64,000 nt of DNA from Solanum dulcamara (lineage: Eukaryota > Streptophyta > Magnoliopsida > Solanales > Solanaceae), in NCBI RefSeq assembly GCF_947179165.1, contig NC_077242.1, positions 3,410,001 through 3,474,000 on the forward strand. Reading direction: 5' to 3'. This document shows positions 1-11,854 of this stretch, one piece after another. The number at the start of each line of letters is the position of its first letter. The stretch's first letter is position 1. Below the pieces are notes generated by a model. It saw only the letters and a program-made list of their open reading frames with translations, was not told where the DNA came from and did not search any database. Position numbers and translations under genes: made by a program.

Positions 1-29
1 TAATTTGTAATCTTATAATTTCACCAACA
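1..29 (+). repeat. 5' LTR, last 29 bases only
   Basis: These bases match the end of the 3' LTR at 5218-5246 and end in the canonical CA. The rest of the 5' LTR lies before the window, so LTR divergence (the usual age estimate) cannot be read here. Confidence 0.9.
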
Positions 30-47
30 ATTTTAAGGAGATTCAAT

Positions 48-3000
48 ATGGCTATAATTGAAAAATCCACGGATATCAAGATGGGAGATCTAAACAAGTC
101 ATTTCGGTTCAATGGTAATCATTTCAAGAGATGGAAGGGTAAAGTACTTTTCTACTTAAGTCTTCTCAATGTTTCATATGTGTTAACTCAAAAAAATCCT
201 AATAAAATTGACATCCTCTCCATTGATAATGATGAACTTATTTCTCATCAAGAGAAAGTAGAAAAGTACAATAATGATTCCTACAAGTGTCGGTATTATA
301 TTCTTAATTGTCTATCTGATAATTTTTATGATTATTATGATAGAACTTACTCTAGTGCAAAGAAAATATGGAAAGCATTGCAGAGTAAATATGATACCGA
401 AGAAGCTGGAGCGAAAAAATATGCTGCTAGTCGATTTTTTCGTTTCCAAATGATGAATGACAAATCAGTGATAGACCAAGCTCAAGATTTTATAATGATC
501 GTTGGAGAGCTCAGGTCCGAGGAAGTCAAAATTGGAGACAACCTTATTGTTTGTGGCATAATAGACAAACTTCCACCTTCATGGAAGGAGTTTCAAAAAA
601 CTATGCGCCACAAACAAAAGGAAACCTCTCCTGAGACTTTGATCATGAAAATACGCATGGAAGAGGAGGCAAGGGTCCAAGATGTACTTTTACAAAATGA
701 AGAGAGCAACATCACAACGAAGGTAAATTTAGTTACTTCAAAATATGCTACTCCTGAATCTAACAAAAATACCTCTTTGAAGCCTAAGAAGAAAAAGTTC
801 AAGAAAAATAATGGTAGACTTCCCAAGAAAAATAATGGTGAAAATAGCCAAGCACAAAATCAACAAGTTTATGATAAAGGACCGTGCTTTGTCTGTGGCA
901 AGAGTGGGCATATTGCTCGATTTTGCAGATACCAAAAATGTGGTCCTATACCTCAAGCAAACGTTACCGAAGAACCTTTTGTGGCAATGATTACAGACAT
1001 AAACATGGTTGAGAATGTTGATGGATGGTGGACTGATTCTGGTACAAACCGTCGTGTCTGTTATGACAAAGATTGGTTTAAAAAATATACTCCTTTTGAA
1101 GAGCCCAAAACCATCATGCTCGGTGATTCTCATACTACTCAAGTGCTTGGAACGGGAGATGTCGAATTGTGTTTTACCTCTGGAAGGATATTAACTTTGA
1201 AAGATGTACTTTATACTCCTTCCATGAGAAAAAACTTGATGTCTAGTTTTCTTCTTAATAAAGCAGGCTTTAAACAAATTATTGAATCTGATCAATATGT
1301 AATTGTGAAAAAAAGTATTTTTTTGGGAAAGGGGTATGCTTGTGATGGGATGTTTAAACTGAATGTTGAAATGAATAAAATTTCTTCTTCTGTTTACATG
1401 CTTTCTTCTACTAATTTTTGGCATGCTCGTTTGTGTCATATTAATGATCGTTATGTTGGAATCATGAGTAATTTAGGATTAATCCCAGTGATTAAAAAGA
1501 ATTTTGAAAAGTGTGAAGCTTGTAGTAAAGCAAAAATCACTAAAAGGCCTCATTTTAAAGTTGAAAGAAAAACTGATTTATTAGAATTAGTTCACACTAA
1601 TATTTGTGAACTTGGAGGAATTTTAACTCGTGGAGGAAATAGATATTTTATCACTTTCATTGATGATTTTTCTAAGTTTACATATGTTTACTTAATGAAA
1701 AATAAAAGTGATGCTTTTGAAAATTTTAAAATTTTTCTCTATGAGGTTGAAAATCAGTTTGGAAAGAAAATAAAAAGAATTAGAAGTGATTGAGGCCGTG
1801 AATATGAGTCAAATGAGTTTAATTCTTTTGTTAGATCATTGGTAATAATTCATGAAACTACTCCTCCTTATTCTCCTTCATCTAATGGTGTAGCGGAAAG
1901 GAAAAATAAAACTTTGGTTGAATTGACTAATGCCATGCTTATTGAGTCAAATGCACCTTTGAATTTTTGGGGTGAAGCTATTTTGACTGCGTGTTATGTG
2001 TTAAATCGAGTGCCTCATAAAAAGACTAAACTAACACCTTTTGAGTTGTGGAAAGGTCACAAGCCAAATTTGGGATATCTAAAAATTTGGGGTTGTCTAG
2101 CCTTTGTGAAGCTAATGGATCCCAAAGTTACAAAATTGGGTAAGAAAGTTACTACTTGTGCTTTTCTTGGTTATGTTTCAAATAGTACAGCCTATAGATT
2201 TTTTAATCTTGAAGATAATATTGTAATAGAATCAGGTGATGCTATTTTTCATGAAAATAAATTTCTTTTTGATTCTAAAAATAGTGGGGGTCAAAGAATT
2301 GAACAAAATATTTTATCACTACCTAGTTCTTCTTCTTTCATTTTAAAAAATAAAGAAATTGATGATTTTGAGTTAAGAAGAAGTAAAAGAGCTAGAGTAG
2401 AAAAAGATTTTGGGCCTGATTTTTATGTTTTTAATATTGGAGATGACTCTTTCACTTTACAAGAAGTTTTATCTTCGCATGATTCTATTTTTTGGAAAGA
2501 GGCTGTAAATGATAAAATAGGATCACTAATTTCTAATAAAACTTGGAAGTTAGTTGATTTACCACCAGGTTGTAAAACAATTGGTTGCAAATGGGTCTTA
2601 CGAAAAAAGTTAAAGCCAGATGGATCAATCGATAATTATAAGGCTAGACTAGTTGCTAAAGGATTTAAGCAACTAGAAGGCCTAGAGTTTTTTGATACTT
2701 TTTCTCCGATTACAAAAATTACATCCATTAGACTTTTAATTGCTATGGCTGCAATTTTTTATTTGCATATTCATTAAATGGATGTAAAAACTGCTTTTTT
2801 AAATGGAGACCTTAATGAAGAAATTTATATGGAACAACCTGAAGGGTTTGTTGAAGCAGGCCAAGAAAGAAAAGTATGTAAACTTACTAAATCCCTATAT
2901 GGCTTGAAACATGCACCAAAGCAATGGCATGAAAAGTTTGATTCCTGCATGGTTGAAAATGATTTTAAAACAAATAAGTGTGATAAGTGCATATATCATA

Positions 3001-3995
3001 AGTCTTGAAATAATACACATGTTATTATTTGTCTATATGTTGATGATTTATTGATCTTTCGCTCGAATATGAATGTTATTGATGATACTAAGAACATTCT
3101 TAGAAGCCATTTTGATATGAAAGATCTTGGTGAGGCAAATTTTATTCTGGGAATAAAAATTACTAGAACATGTGATGGAATTTTCCTTGACCAGTCATAT
3201 TATGTTGAGAAAATTTTAAAAAAATATAACTTTCTTGATTGCAAGCATGTTTTAACTCTTTTTGATTCAAGTGTACACTTGTTTCCTGTTCAAAGTGAAA
3301 ATGATGTGATAAATCAAAAGGAATATGCTAGCGTAATTGGAAGTTTGAGATATGTGACTGATTGCACTAGGCCTGATATTGCATATGCAGTAGGAGTACT
3401 TAGCAGGTTTACTAGCAAGCCAGGTAATGAACATTGACATGCTATAACAAGAGTTATGAGATATTTAATTGGAATAAAAACTTGTGGTTTGTTCTATAAA
3501 AAATATCTTGCTGTACTTGAAGGCTTTTCTGATGCAGATTGGAACACTCTAGCAGGTGATTCCTGTTCTACCACTGGTTACATTTTTACATTGGGTGGTG
3601 GTGCTGTTTGTTGGAAATCAAAAAAATAAACTATAATTGCTAACTCTACCATGAAGGCTGAACTAATTGCTTTAGCTTCAGCTAGTGAGGAAGCGAATTG
3701 GTTAAGAGATTTATTATTTCAAATACCTTATTTTGAAAAATCAATTCCTCCAATTTTAATTCATTGTGATAGCACTACAGCAATTGGTAGAGTTCAAAAT
3801 CGTTATTACAACGGTAAATCCAGACCTATAAGGAGGAAACGCAGTAATGTAAGATCGTATTTGACAAGTGGTACCATTAATATTGATTATGTCAAATCTT
3901 GTGAAAATCTTGCAGATCCTCTTACTAAGGCCTTAACAAGAGAAAAGGTCTGGAGCACATCGAGGGGGATGGAATTGAAGCCTATAAATCCATGA
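48..3995 (+). pseudogene. Copia gag-pol polyprotein with five premature stops
   Basis: One frame runs the whole length and is interrupted only by stops at 1791, 2775, 3006, 3435 and 3627, so no frameshift is needed. Gag shows a CX2CX4HX4C zinc knuckle at 885-926. The protease carries an Asp-Ser-Gly near 1032. The integrase has an HHCC-type zinc region near 1420-1530, then a position usually occupied by the first catalytic Asp where this copy reads Asn (HTN, about 1596). The glutamate motif NGVAERKN is at about 1866. The reverse transcriptase has YVDD at 3036-3047, and the RNase H has a DADW segment near 3534. The copy cannot make a full polyprotein unaided. At least four of the stops fit C-to-T or G-to-A transitions, as expected from deamination of methylated DNA, although the original codons are inferred from family conservation. 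Confidence 0.93.
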
Positions 3996-4554
3996 GTCAT
4001 AGATGAGGAAACCCAACCTGGAGACTAGAGATCCTATAACCAGGTTCAATGGGAAAAACGAATCATATGATGACTTGTTGTGAAAAAAATGCACTATTTT
4101 TTATTCCCTCCCTATGATGTGAGTGCATTGTTTCCTATAGTGAATTGTGGAGGTTGAGTTTAAAAAACTCTTAATGAAAATCTGTAGCCCGTATGGGTGG
4201 AGTGTTAAATTTACAAGAGCACTCTCAACAGATTTCACCTATGTGAGTATGAAAGTAGGCCGCTTCCTATGAGAATTGGGCTTATTCTCAAAAGCACTCA
4301 TAAAATCGGGATAGCACAAGGCCGTAATGTGCTGGCTTATAAAGCTCGTGACAATACCTTGATTACTATGTGTGAGCAGTAATATTTTATATCCCTTAAG
4401 AAGTCATAGTTCAAGTCTGAGACCACTACGATTCTGGAGTAAAAGTTATTGTTTCACTAATTGGAGGTTCAATGCAGAGCACACCTTCATTATCTATAGT
4501 AATCTTCCTTCAGCTGATAAACTCTCTTATACAATATTAAAATGAGTGGGGGAT
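3996..4554 (+). other. Copia 3' non-coding region and polypurine tract
   Basis: About 560 bases without a coding frame lie between the gag-pol stop and the 3' LTR. The stretch ends in a G-rich purine run (GAGTGGGGGAT, 4544-4554) directly before the TGTTAG that opens the LTR. This is the expected site for plus-strand DNA priming. Confidence 0.8.
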
Positions 4555-4705
4555 TGTTAGTGTGAGCATTTTAATATTTTATTATATTGCAATTTTAGCA
4601 ATTGTCCATTGATGATATTTAATGTCATCTTTATTATTCTTTCTTTAGTGCATAAAAATGTCTTTCATTATCATCTTTATTTAGTGCAAGACTAAATCAT
4701 TCCAT

Positions 4706-4850
4706 TATGTATTTTTAATCTAATTATCAATAATAAGTGGTGCACTAAATCATATTATTATGTATTTTTAATCTAATTATCAATAATAAGTGGTGCACTA
4801 AATCATAATGGTGCACTAAATCATAATGGTACACTAAATGATGATAATGA
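4706..4850 (+). repeat. Tandem repeats in LTR U3: 53-bp unit plus 18-bp unit
   Basis: A unit beginning ATGTATTTTTAATC occurs at 4707 and again at 4760, a 53-base period. A shorter unit of the form GGTGCACTAAATCATAAT is repeated about four times at the end of the block, with the last copy diverged. U3 repeats of this kind often act as retrotransposon enhancers (family knowledge); that role is inferred here. Confidence 0.85.
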
Positions 4851-4892
4851 TGGCATTCTATTATTTTTTCATCTTTGTATGATTTTCTCTCC

Positions 4893-4900
4893 TATAAATA
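4893..4900 (+). promoter_or_regulatory. LTR TATA box
   Basis: TATAAATA sits roughly 350 bases before the LTR end and downstream of the U3 repeats. Transcription of the element, or read-through into the flank, would start about 30 bases later. The 5' LTR presumably carried the same box. Confidence 0.75.
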
Positions 4901-5249
4901 GAGAGGTCTTCTTTGTTTTGAAAGGAAGACAAGAGAAGAAAAAATTGAGAGAGTTAAGTTTATATAAAAAAGAGAGTTCTTATTAGTTGAAGGGAGGTGT
5001 TCTTTGTGTAGAGCTTTAAACTCAACTCTTGTCCAGAGTTTGTTGAGTTACATTTTTGTGATAAGGCTGTTGTATCCTGGAGGGGACAAGTCAAGAGGAC
5101 TACTGCTGGACCAGTGAAACGATTTACTGCAGTGGGCTTGAATCTCCTTAAAGAGAGCGAGATATCCGCGCCTCGGCCAAGAAGTGAAGTTAATTTCTTC
5201 ATTTTATTTTTCAATTGTAATTTGTAATCTTATAATTTCACCAACAAAG

Positions 5250-5281
5250 TTATACATTATACATTATACATTCTACATTCA
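5250..5281. repeat. Short tandem repeat just outside the Copia element
   Basis: The heptamer TATACAT or a close variant is repeated about four times immediately to the right of the 3' LTR. Replication slippage is a sufficient explanation. Confidence 0.7.
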
Positions 5282-6187
5282 ATTTTTAATATAATGAACT
5301 AAACACTCTGTTGAATGGTGGTTTCCATGATTTCATAATGTACGGTGTGGTATGGTATGATATTGTACTTTAAAGTACAACATTATATTTAGATAAACTG
5401 TATGGTTTGCTATTGTTTAATGATAATTTTGTTGTTTGGTTTGACTGTATGACACTGTATCGTAACTAATAAATTTACGAAAATGTCCTTAATTATTATA
5501 AATATTAATAATAATTGAAGAGAAAATTTCAATTTGAAATTCGTAGAAGCGTCAACTGAAGAGATAACGAGCACAATTGAAGAGAGAATTTCAATTTGAA
5601 ATTTCTAGAAGCTTCAAAAATTATTTCGACGGAGAATGAGTAATACGACGGTAAAAACAATAGATATATTATGATAACGTTTAATAAAGAATAAAAGATA
5701 AATTAGAATTATTTAAAATTAAGTAAGGGTATAATTGAAAAAAATAAGAAAAAAATGGGATACCACCAAATTGGTAATTTTAAAAAGTGAGGGTTTTCAT
5801 GGTTACAAAACCATGGAACCAAACCATACCGTACCATGTAATTAAAGAAACAATCAAAACAAACATGGTTCTTTTACTGTTGACACCCAATTTTGACCGA
5901 TCACATAACTACTTTTTGGATCACTATCTTAATAGATAGACATTTCTCAAAATTATTTCTTTATTAAATAAATAAATTTATATTTAGTTTTACTCAATAA
6001 ATCGTATATTTTGATATTCATATTTTATAATATTTCACTATTTATTACTAGTATTATTATTTTATTTTTTCTTAAATAACAAGCTTCATACGTTCAAATA
6101 TTTTTACGTGTCTATTTAGTATATATTATATATGTGTGTGTATTTTCCTTATATAAAAAAATATTACTTAATTAAGTTTAGTTTTAC

Positions 6188-6193
<6 letters not shown>

Positions 6194-6233
<40 letters not shown>
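6194..6233. repeat. TA dinucleotide microsatellite
   Basis: About 20 uninterrupted TA units lie inside the inverted-repeat element. It is likely to be length-polymorphic. Confidence 0.95.
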
Positions 6234-6235
<2 letters not shown>

Positions 6236-6698
6236 CATATCTATTTTAATACATTTTATACACATATGCATATAAAAGTTATTACTTAATTAAGTTTATT
6301 ATATATTTTAGTTAATTGTATTAATTATACACCTATTTTAGTACATATTATATACATGTGGGCATTTTCTCTCTATATATATATACACTTATATTTACAT
6401 GGTATGTATGTAGGTATTTACTTTATATAATAAATTTTATAATTTTACTTATTCAATATATATTATGTTATTAGTTAGATAGCAATCTATTCAATTTTCC
6501 TCCAATTTATTTAAAACATAGTCCTTTTTATCCATTTTATTTAGACATAGAATATTTTGAGCCTATTAGGTCCATGAGACCTAACAATATTTTCAACATA
6601 TAACAATCAGATTTATAGGCATTATAATTCTAACATGCCAATTAAATAGATATCACGTCTGTAGGCCTTCATAAATATTTTCTATAATATTATGTGTA

Positions 6699-6880
6699 GA
6701 AGTCATGCCTATAGGGTTCTAATAAATATTTATCATGTTATTTTATTTTTGAAATCATGTCTATATTTTAATAAATTTTCAGCATATCAACATTTAGAAA
6801 CCATATCTATGGTATTTTAATAAACTTTCAACATGTTATTGATTCGAAACCATGTTCATAGGATTTTATTAAGGTCTTTA
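6699..6880. repeat. Degenerate tandem repeat, about 49-bp period
   Basis: A unit of the form GAAANCATGTCTATAG followed by TTTTAATAAA and a TCAACATGTTATT-like end starts at 6699, 6751, 6797 and 6846. Weaker copies may precede it from about 6580. The units are diverged, so the array is old. Confidence 0.65.
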
Positions 6881-7215
6881 GTTAATAAATCAATTTGTCA
6901 AGAATGCCTTTCTCTTATTACGACTAAACTAGTTTTTGCATTACTCTCTTACATTTGATTATTTGCACACACTTAATATTTATTTTGGCCTTCACAACTT
7001 GTATATGTTTTCAAGCATGTTAATTAATTAATTTAGAGGCATGTTTGAGATTTTATGTGCTAAATGTCGTCTTATTTATTTAATAAAAAAATAATTTTGA
7101 GAAATGTCTATCTATTAAGACAGCGATCCGAAATGTAGTTATGGGGTCGATCAAAATTGGATGTCAACACTTACTAACTATACCATATCATACCATAGAA
7201 AACCACTATCCAAAC

Positions 7216-9394
7216 AAGCTGTAAAACTAGATGGTGCATGGACAATATTAACATCATGAAATGAAATAATAGGAAAGAATTGATAAAGTTCATATAAGGA
7301 AATTATCCACCCTTTAATCTCACCGGATGTGAAATTCTTCGACAGACTTTAACTCAGTAAGTAAATTTGGAGGAAAAAAAAAGGAGATCTAGCAAAATCA
7401 AAAGAGAATCGTGTGAATTGTCTTGGCCTGGGCATGAGGTAACAATCAAAAAGATTACGAATATATTTTGGTAAGGAAACAATCATTTCATTGTGTATTT
7501 TGTGGAGTACGTAAATGCAGAGTAGCCGAAAGGCTAAAAAAAATCCTTCAAGTAAGTATTCTGTTTGTGCTTTTGTGCTTGAAAAAGCCAAGCACAATCG
7601 AGCACACATAGCTAGCTAGTCCATTTACAAAGTTTTTTTTTTAAAAAAATAAAAAAGTCTCATCAAATGTCTTGGTATCTACCCTAGCTAGAGCTCAAAT
7701 TATCTGGATTTGTGTTCCGTATAGCCCATTAAGGAGAAGCGCATCCTACCAAATATGTTATCATTATTAGAGTTCGAACTCGAGAGCTTTAATTAAAAAA
7801 AGACAGTATCATTTACTGTACCTTATCTTTTGATGGTTCATTCACCAATTATTCTCTACATTTTTTCAGTGCTTCAGCGGGCTTTGGCCTTTTTTTGTTA
7901 TAGGTATTGTTTCGGTTCAAAAGAGAAACTACCAGTCAATGACGTGTTCGTTGCCAAGATAAATCTTTTTCTTTGCCTTTCAAGATATTACGTATAAAGA
8001 GAAAGATAGGCGGTCCTCTCCACACGCAAAAAAATCTATTCCCATTTCCCCCTTTATCCGTGTTTCTTGCTTCCCCTTAGATTTTTGAAAGGGACCTCAC
8101 CTCATCCACTTACACTTGTTGTGTGAAACGAATATATATACGAATACTTGTTTGTCCATTTGACTAAGTATTTCTTTTCCCTTTCTTTTAGAGTGGGGGC
8201 CTCCAATTGAGGAAGAAAAGGTAAGAGGGATGATGACATTTGTCAAGGAGCTTATTTTGACGGAGCCAAAATTCTTACGAAACAATTAGATGTGTAACAT
8301 GATACAAATATTATGAAATAAAGATGTGTAACAACCATCAAAACAATTAGTTGTTAAGGGCGAATTCAAAAGTTTATACATTGAAAAAAGTCAAATAAAC
8401 AAGACTCATAAATTCCACCAAATTGTAAAGGTTTTGTTAAAGATCACTATAGCCTCTCCATCTTTGACAAAACAGTCAAAGTTTGGTGAAAGTTGCATGC
8501 TTTTGTGTAGAATTCTCTGGAATCAAAACAACAAACGTTCAATTAGGGGGAACCAATTTGTCGTGTAATCATATTACTGCATGGCAATGGGTCAAACTTC
8601 TCTCTTTGTCCCCAAATTAATCATTACCTTCTTGTTTGGCACGTTAAGATTTATTTTATTTTAAAAAGTGTTACAGCTCATGTACGCTTCAATTAATTTT
8701 ATGAATTAATTACTATTTCTCACGCTCGCATAGCATGTGTTAGAGACGAATAAATCCCACTTAAGATTTGTTATCCATCGGAATGGATTGCAAGGATAGT
8801 TCCATTTCTCCGCTAGTCGGAAACATGACTTCCGGCTGATAAACCTGCTTTTGCAATTAACTTATTGTTAAGCATACCGGCGTCCGTACAGGAATAGATT
8901 TGTCGATGGATGGAAGGTTGCCTAACATCTTTCGTATCTTGTTTGTGTTCGGTGACCTTCGCTGAGCTCTCTCTTGTCGGTAAGTATATCTGTTATGGTA
9001 TTGTTGTCGTGCCGTTCCAGTAGTGTTTGTAAGTTGGTTATGTAGGCTGACAACCTTTCCTAGGTTGTTTCAATTAGGCCAAATAATGGATTAGTAGTAT
9101 GCCTGAATTGTATGGGAGTTGCCCTCGGAGGGACTTCCCAAATGACCGTACCGAGGAATTCTACCGCACTCCATTTTTTTGCTAATATCGCCTGGCATAT
9201 TATTTTTCAAGTAATCCTGTCCTTCGAAGTTGGATAAATGAGAAGAAATCACTAATATTTTTATGTTCATTGAAATTTGAACCTGAGAGAGATAGTTCTT
9301 CAATCTATTTCATTAACTACTTAGTCACACTCTAACGCAACTTTGCCTCTTCTCGACTTATTCATCGAACGTAATTATTTGTTCACTCGCATTC
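7216..9394. other. Intergenic DNA, no gene recognised
   Basis: No open frame here looks coding. The segment at about 8720-9180 is less AT-rich than its surroundings and may be a decayed coding remnant or unknown repeat. I could not match it to a family. The rest is AT-rich with homopolymer runs. Confidence 0.6.
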
Positions 9395-9583
9395 ATGGGG
9401 GTGGAGCTAGGAAGCAGAAGGGGATTCATCTATATTCTCTTGCTGGAAATTTACATTATATATAAAAGTAAAAATTATGTTTTTTAATGTATACATATAA
9501 GATGTTGAATCCCTAATTGAGTTTTAATTGGCATGTATACTTTCTTATATTTTGAATATCCTAATAAAAATATGGCTTCACCA
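9395..9583 (+). repeat. Dispersed Solanaceae-type short repeat
   Basis: The segment begins GGGGGTGGAGCTAGGA and ends near ATGGCTTCACCATC, with an AT-rich core. A second partial copy starts immediately after it (GGACGGAGCCACGTGGGTAG at 9590). This head (GGCGGAGCCA-like) and tail (TGGCTTCGCC-like) are, from memory, typical of a SINE-like repeat scattered through Solanaceae. The assignment was not checked by search. Confidence 0.45.
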
Positions 9584-9599
9584 TCAAGGACGGAGCCAC

Positions 9600-11850
9600 G
9601 TGGGTAGGGGTTTTATTCAAACACATTTGACAAAAAATATATTATATTTAAGGTTATAATTATTTTGTGTACATGATAAATATTGAATTTTTTAAACTTT
9701 TTTTTTTTATGTATTTACGCTTTTATATTTTAAATTCCTTAATAAAAACTCAAGATGCATGCATGTGTAGACATCGAGGAAAGATCCCTACGAGTCTAGG
9801 ACCACCAAAAAGAATAACAGGACATGAAAACGTTGATGGACAGTGTCAAGTCAACTAGTAAACTATTTTTAGGTAATAATTAAATCCTAACGAATCAAGT
9901 TATAAAATGATTAGTTTAACCTTAAACTAACTAATCAAAGATGAATAGTTTTATGTCTCTTTATTATATTAGTGCAAAATGTTGGTACGTGTTTGGCTGT
10001 CACGTGAGCTAATATCTTTTTTATCATTCACTTTTTCTAAGTTGATGCCAAGTATTATCATGTTCATGCTAATTTTATAAAGATGGATTTGTTCTCTTTG
10101 CAAAAGCCAAAAAGCATGTCTTTTTTCTCCCCCTTTTTGTCATCACCAACTAGCATTATGCTTTGAGATTCCTCATCAAATTCAATACTGAAAATTTAGA
10201 CAATTCTTGTCTATACTATTAAAGTACAGTCTGCTACTAGTACTATATTCTTTAATTTTTAGTAGTCTACTACTAGTACTATTATATATCTTCTTGTACT
10301 CAAGATTTGCACTTCCACTTCTTATTATTGTACAAAAGATTTTTGAGGTCCATATATATGTAGTGGAGTCAATAAATCCAAGAAAGTTAGGAAAAGTGAC
10401 ACTCTCTTTTTCAATTTACATGTTCCTCTGGCTAAAGAGTATGATGTATTAACGTACATTTGGAAAGGTAGATAATATTTCTTTTATCTAGGATTTCTAA
10501 AACCTTTTTGAAGAATTTTTTACTAATCAACACTTTAAATGTGTAAATTTTATTTTTAAAACACTGATATTATTTTAGAATGAAAAGATAGCACACATGT
10601 TGTATCTTAATTTTGGAGAAGAGGTCAGATTTGCTCATGTACTCTCTTCTCATATGTTTAACTTTTGGTCTAATAGTATCCGTCGTTGAGAAAGACTCCT
10701 TTTTTGCCTTGACACTTAATAAAACTCCAACATAGGTTGACTTTAAATTAACTATAGTCAAAAGTTGAGGGGTAAACCCTTTTTTGCCTTGACACTTAAT
10801 AAAACTCCAACATAGGTTGACTTTAAATTAACTATAGTCAAAAGTTGAGGGGTAAATTAAGACACATATTAAAGCCCTGTAATGATAAGGACAAATACAA
10901 AATAACTTGCCAATGACAAAGATAAAAATGGACCAAAAACCCTATAAGAGTACAAATTGAGCAATTTTGAGATAATATTGAGGCGAAGTTGAGTACATTT
11001 TCCTAATTTAAGTGACATCCTTTGGCTTACGGACATCACATTAAATTTTTCAAGTTTTGTTAGTTAAATTGTAATAACTGATGATTTTTTATTTAAAAAA
11101 AAAATAATCAAAGATTACGTAAATACAGAGACAACAATTGGTTAGAAGATGATTAAAGTAGGTCCAAAGTGGTTCAAGAGCTCTGTGAATTAAAGGGGCC
11201 GCCACAATATGTTTGTGTTTATAATAAGATGAGATGATATATTTTAATTAATTTATTTATTTATATAATATATATGTGAAAATACGCGCATTAGATTTTT
11301 ATAAATTTGAATTGAAAGTCAAATATAATTTATTGATAAATTTAAAGAACAATCAATGTATTTAACCTGAGTAATGTGTGTCATTCATTTATTTATTTTT
11401 AAAAAATTGACCAAAAGAACAAATTCCTTCATAGGGTCACAGCTCAAAAAAATTGAATGTCCCTATCATCCAAATGCTTATAATCTTACCCAATATAGAT
11501 GAACATATCGTGTCCACCATGAAATAATAGTGATCATATCATGCTAGATATTCGTACTTTCTATTGATTATATTACGATAGTTATGTCTCAATTATATAT
11601 AAACAAAATAAAGTGGACTATACAGATGATCATATGTCTCAATCTCACACCATTTTGTCTACTTTCGTAATTTGAAGGTGAATTTAAAATTGGAAGTTGA
11701 TGAATTTTATAATAACCTCAAATTAATATATAATAACAAATAGCAAAAACGATTGTTCATGTGAACCGATAATTTATAAGATTTAGATTTATTTAAGAAC
11801 TCAGTAATTTGTTTATTATAATATAAATAAAAAAATTCTAATTTTCTTTA
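9600..11850. other. Intergenic DNA, no gene recognised
   Basis: AT-rich non-coding sequence. Apart from the 80-bp tandem duplication listed separately, I see only homopolymer runs and short simple repeats. The open frames are short and show no recognisable protein. Confidence 0.6.
10699..10857. repeat. 80-bp tandem duplication, two near-identical copies
   Basis: TTTTTGCCTTGACACTTAAT begins at 10701 and again at 10781. The copies read the same through to GAGGGGTAAA, so the period is exactly 80 bases. The near-perfect identity points to a recent local duplication by slippage or unequal exchange. An assembly artefact is possible. Confidence 0.9.
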
Positions 11851-11854
11851 AATA

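Larger units (their letters stand above)
1..5246 (+). mobile_element. Ty1/Copia LTR retrotransposon, 5' truncated by window edge
   Basis: The element runs from the last 29 bases of the 5' LTR through a gag-pol frame and a 3' non-coding region to a complete 3' LTR. The first 30 bases recur at 5218-5247, which identifies the LTR pair. The domain order protease, integrase, reverse transcriptase, RNase H is that of Copia. A purine-rich tract ends at about 4554, directly before the 3' LTR. No TGGTATCAGAGC-type primer-binding site follows the 5' LTR; only 18 bases separate the LTR end from the gag ATG. The left flank lies outside the window, so the target duplication cannot be tested; the right flank begins AAGTT. 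Confidence 0.95.
4555..5246 (+). repeat. 3' LTR of the Copia element (692 bp)
   Basis: It begins TGTTAGTGTG and ends ACCAACA, which gives the TG...CA ends. It contains a tandem repeat block and a TATA box, so the U3 region is well preserved. The last 29 bases are the same as bases 1-29 of the window. Confidence 0.92.
5878..7169. mobile_element. Non-autonomous DNA element with about 90-bp terminal inverted repeats
   Basis: The first 90 or so bases (from TGTTGACACCCAATTTTGA) recur inverted at 7078-7169 (ending AATTGGATGTCAACA) with scattered mismatches. The segment TCTTAATAGATAGACATTT is identical in both arms. The interior is AT-rich and codes for nothing recognisable. It holds a TA microsatellite and a degenerate tandem repeat. 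TTAC lies directly outside both ends and may be the target duplication. Long inverted termini suggest a Mutator-like derivative, but the duplication length does not confirm that, so the superfamily stays open. Confidence 0.8.
5300..7210. mobile_element. Older inverted-repeat element that hosts the 5878-7169 insertion
   Basis: The left part (about 5309-5372) contains GTGGTATGGTATGATAT after a GGTGGTTT motif. The right part (about 7171-7210) contains the inverse pattern, ATATCATACCATAG followed by AAACCACTATCC. The two sides read as imperfect inverted termini of one Solanaceae-type miniature element. Removing 5878-7169 would bring ...TTCTTTTAC next to TAACTATACC. The outer ends are too diverged to place exactly, and no target duplication is clear. 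Confidence 0.4.

Noticed and set aside
738..1142. Minus-strand 134-residue open frame over the Copia gag
   Set aside because: It overlaps the clear gag-pol frame on the other strand and its composition matches no protein I know.
7655..7800. Possible SINE (GAGTTCGAACTC resembling a B box)
   Set aside because: No A box at a fitting distance on either strand and no clear ends. The motif is palindromic and could arise by chance.
8720..9180. GC-richer segment considered as an organelle insertion or decayed gene
   Set aside because: I could not recognise plastid, mitochondrial or transposon protein in any frame. It remains unassigned.
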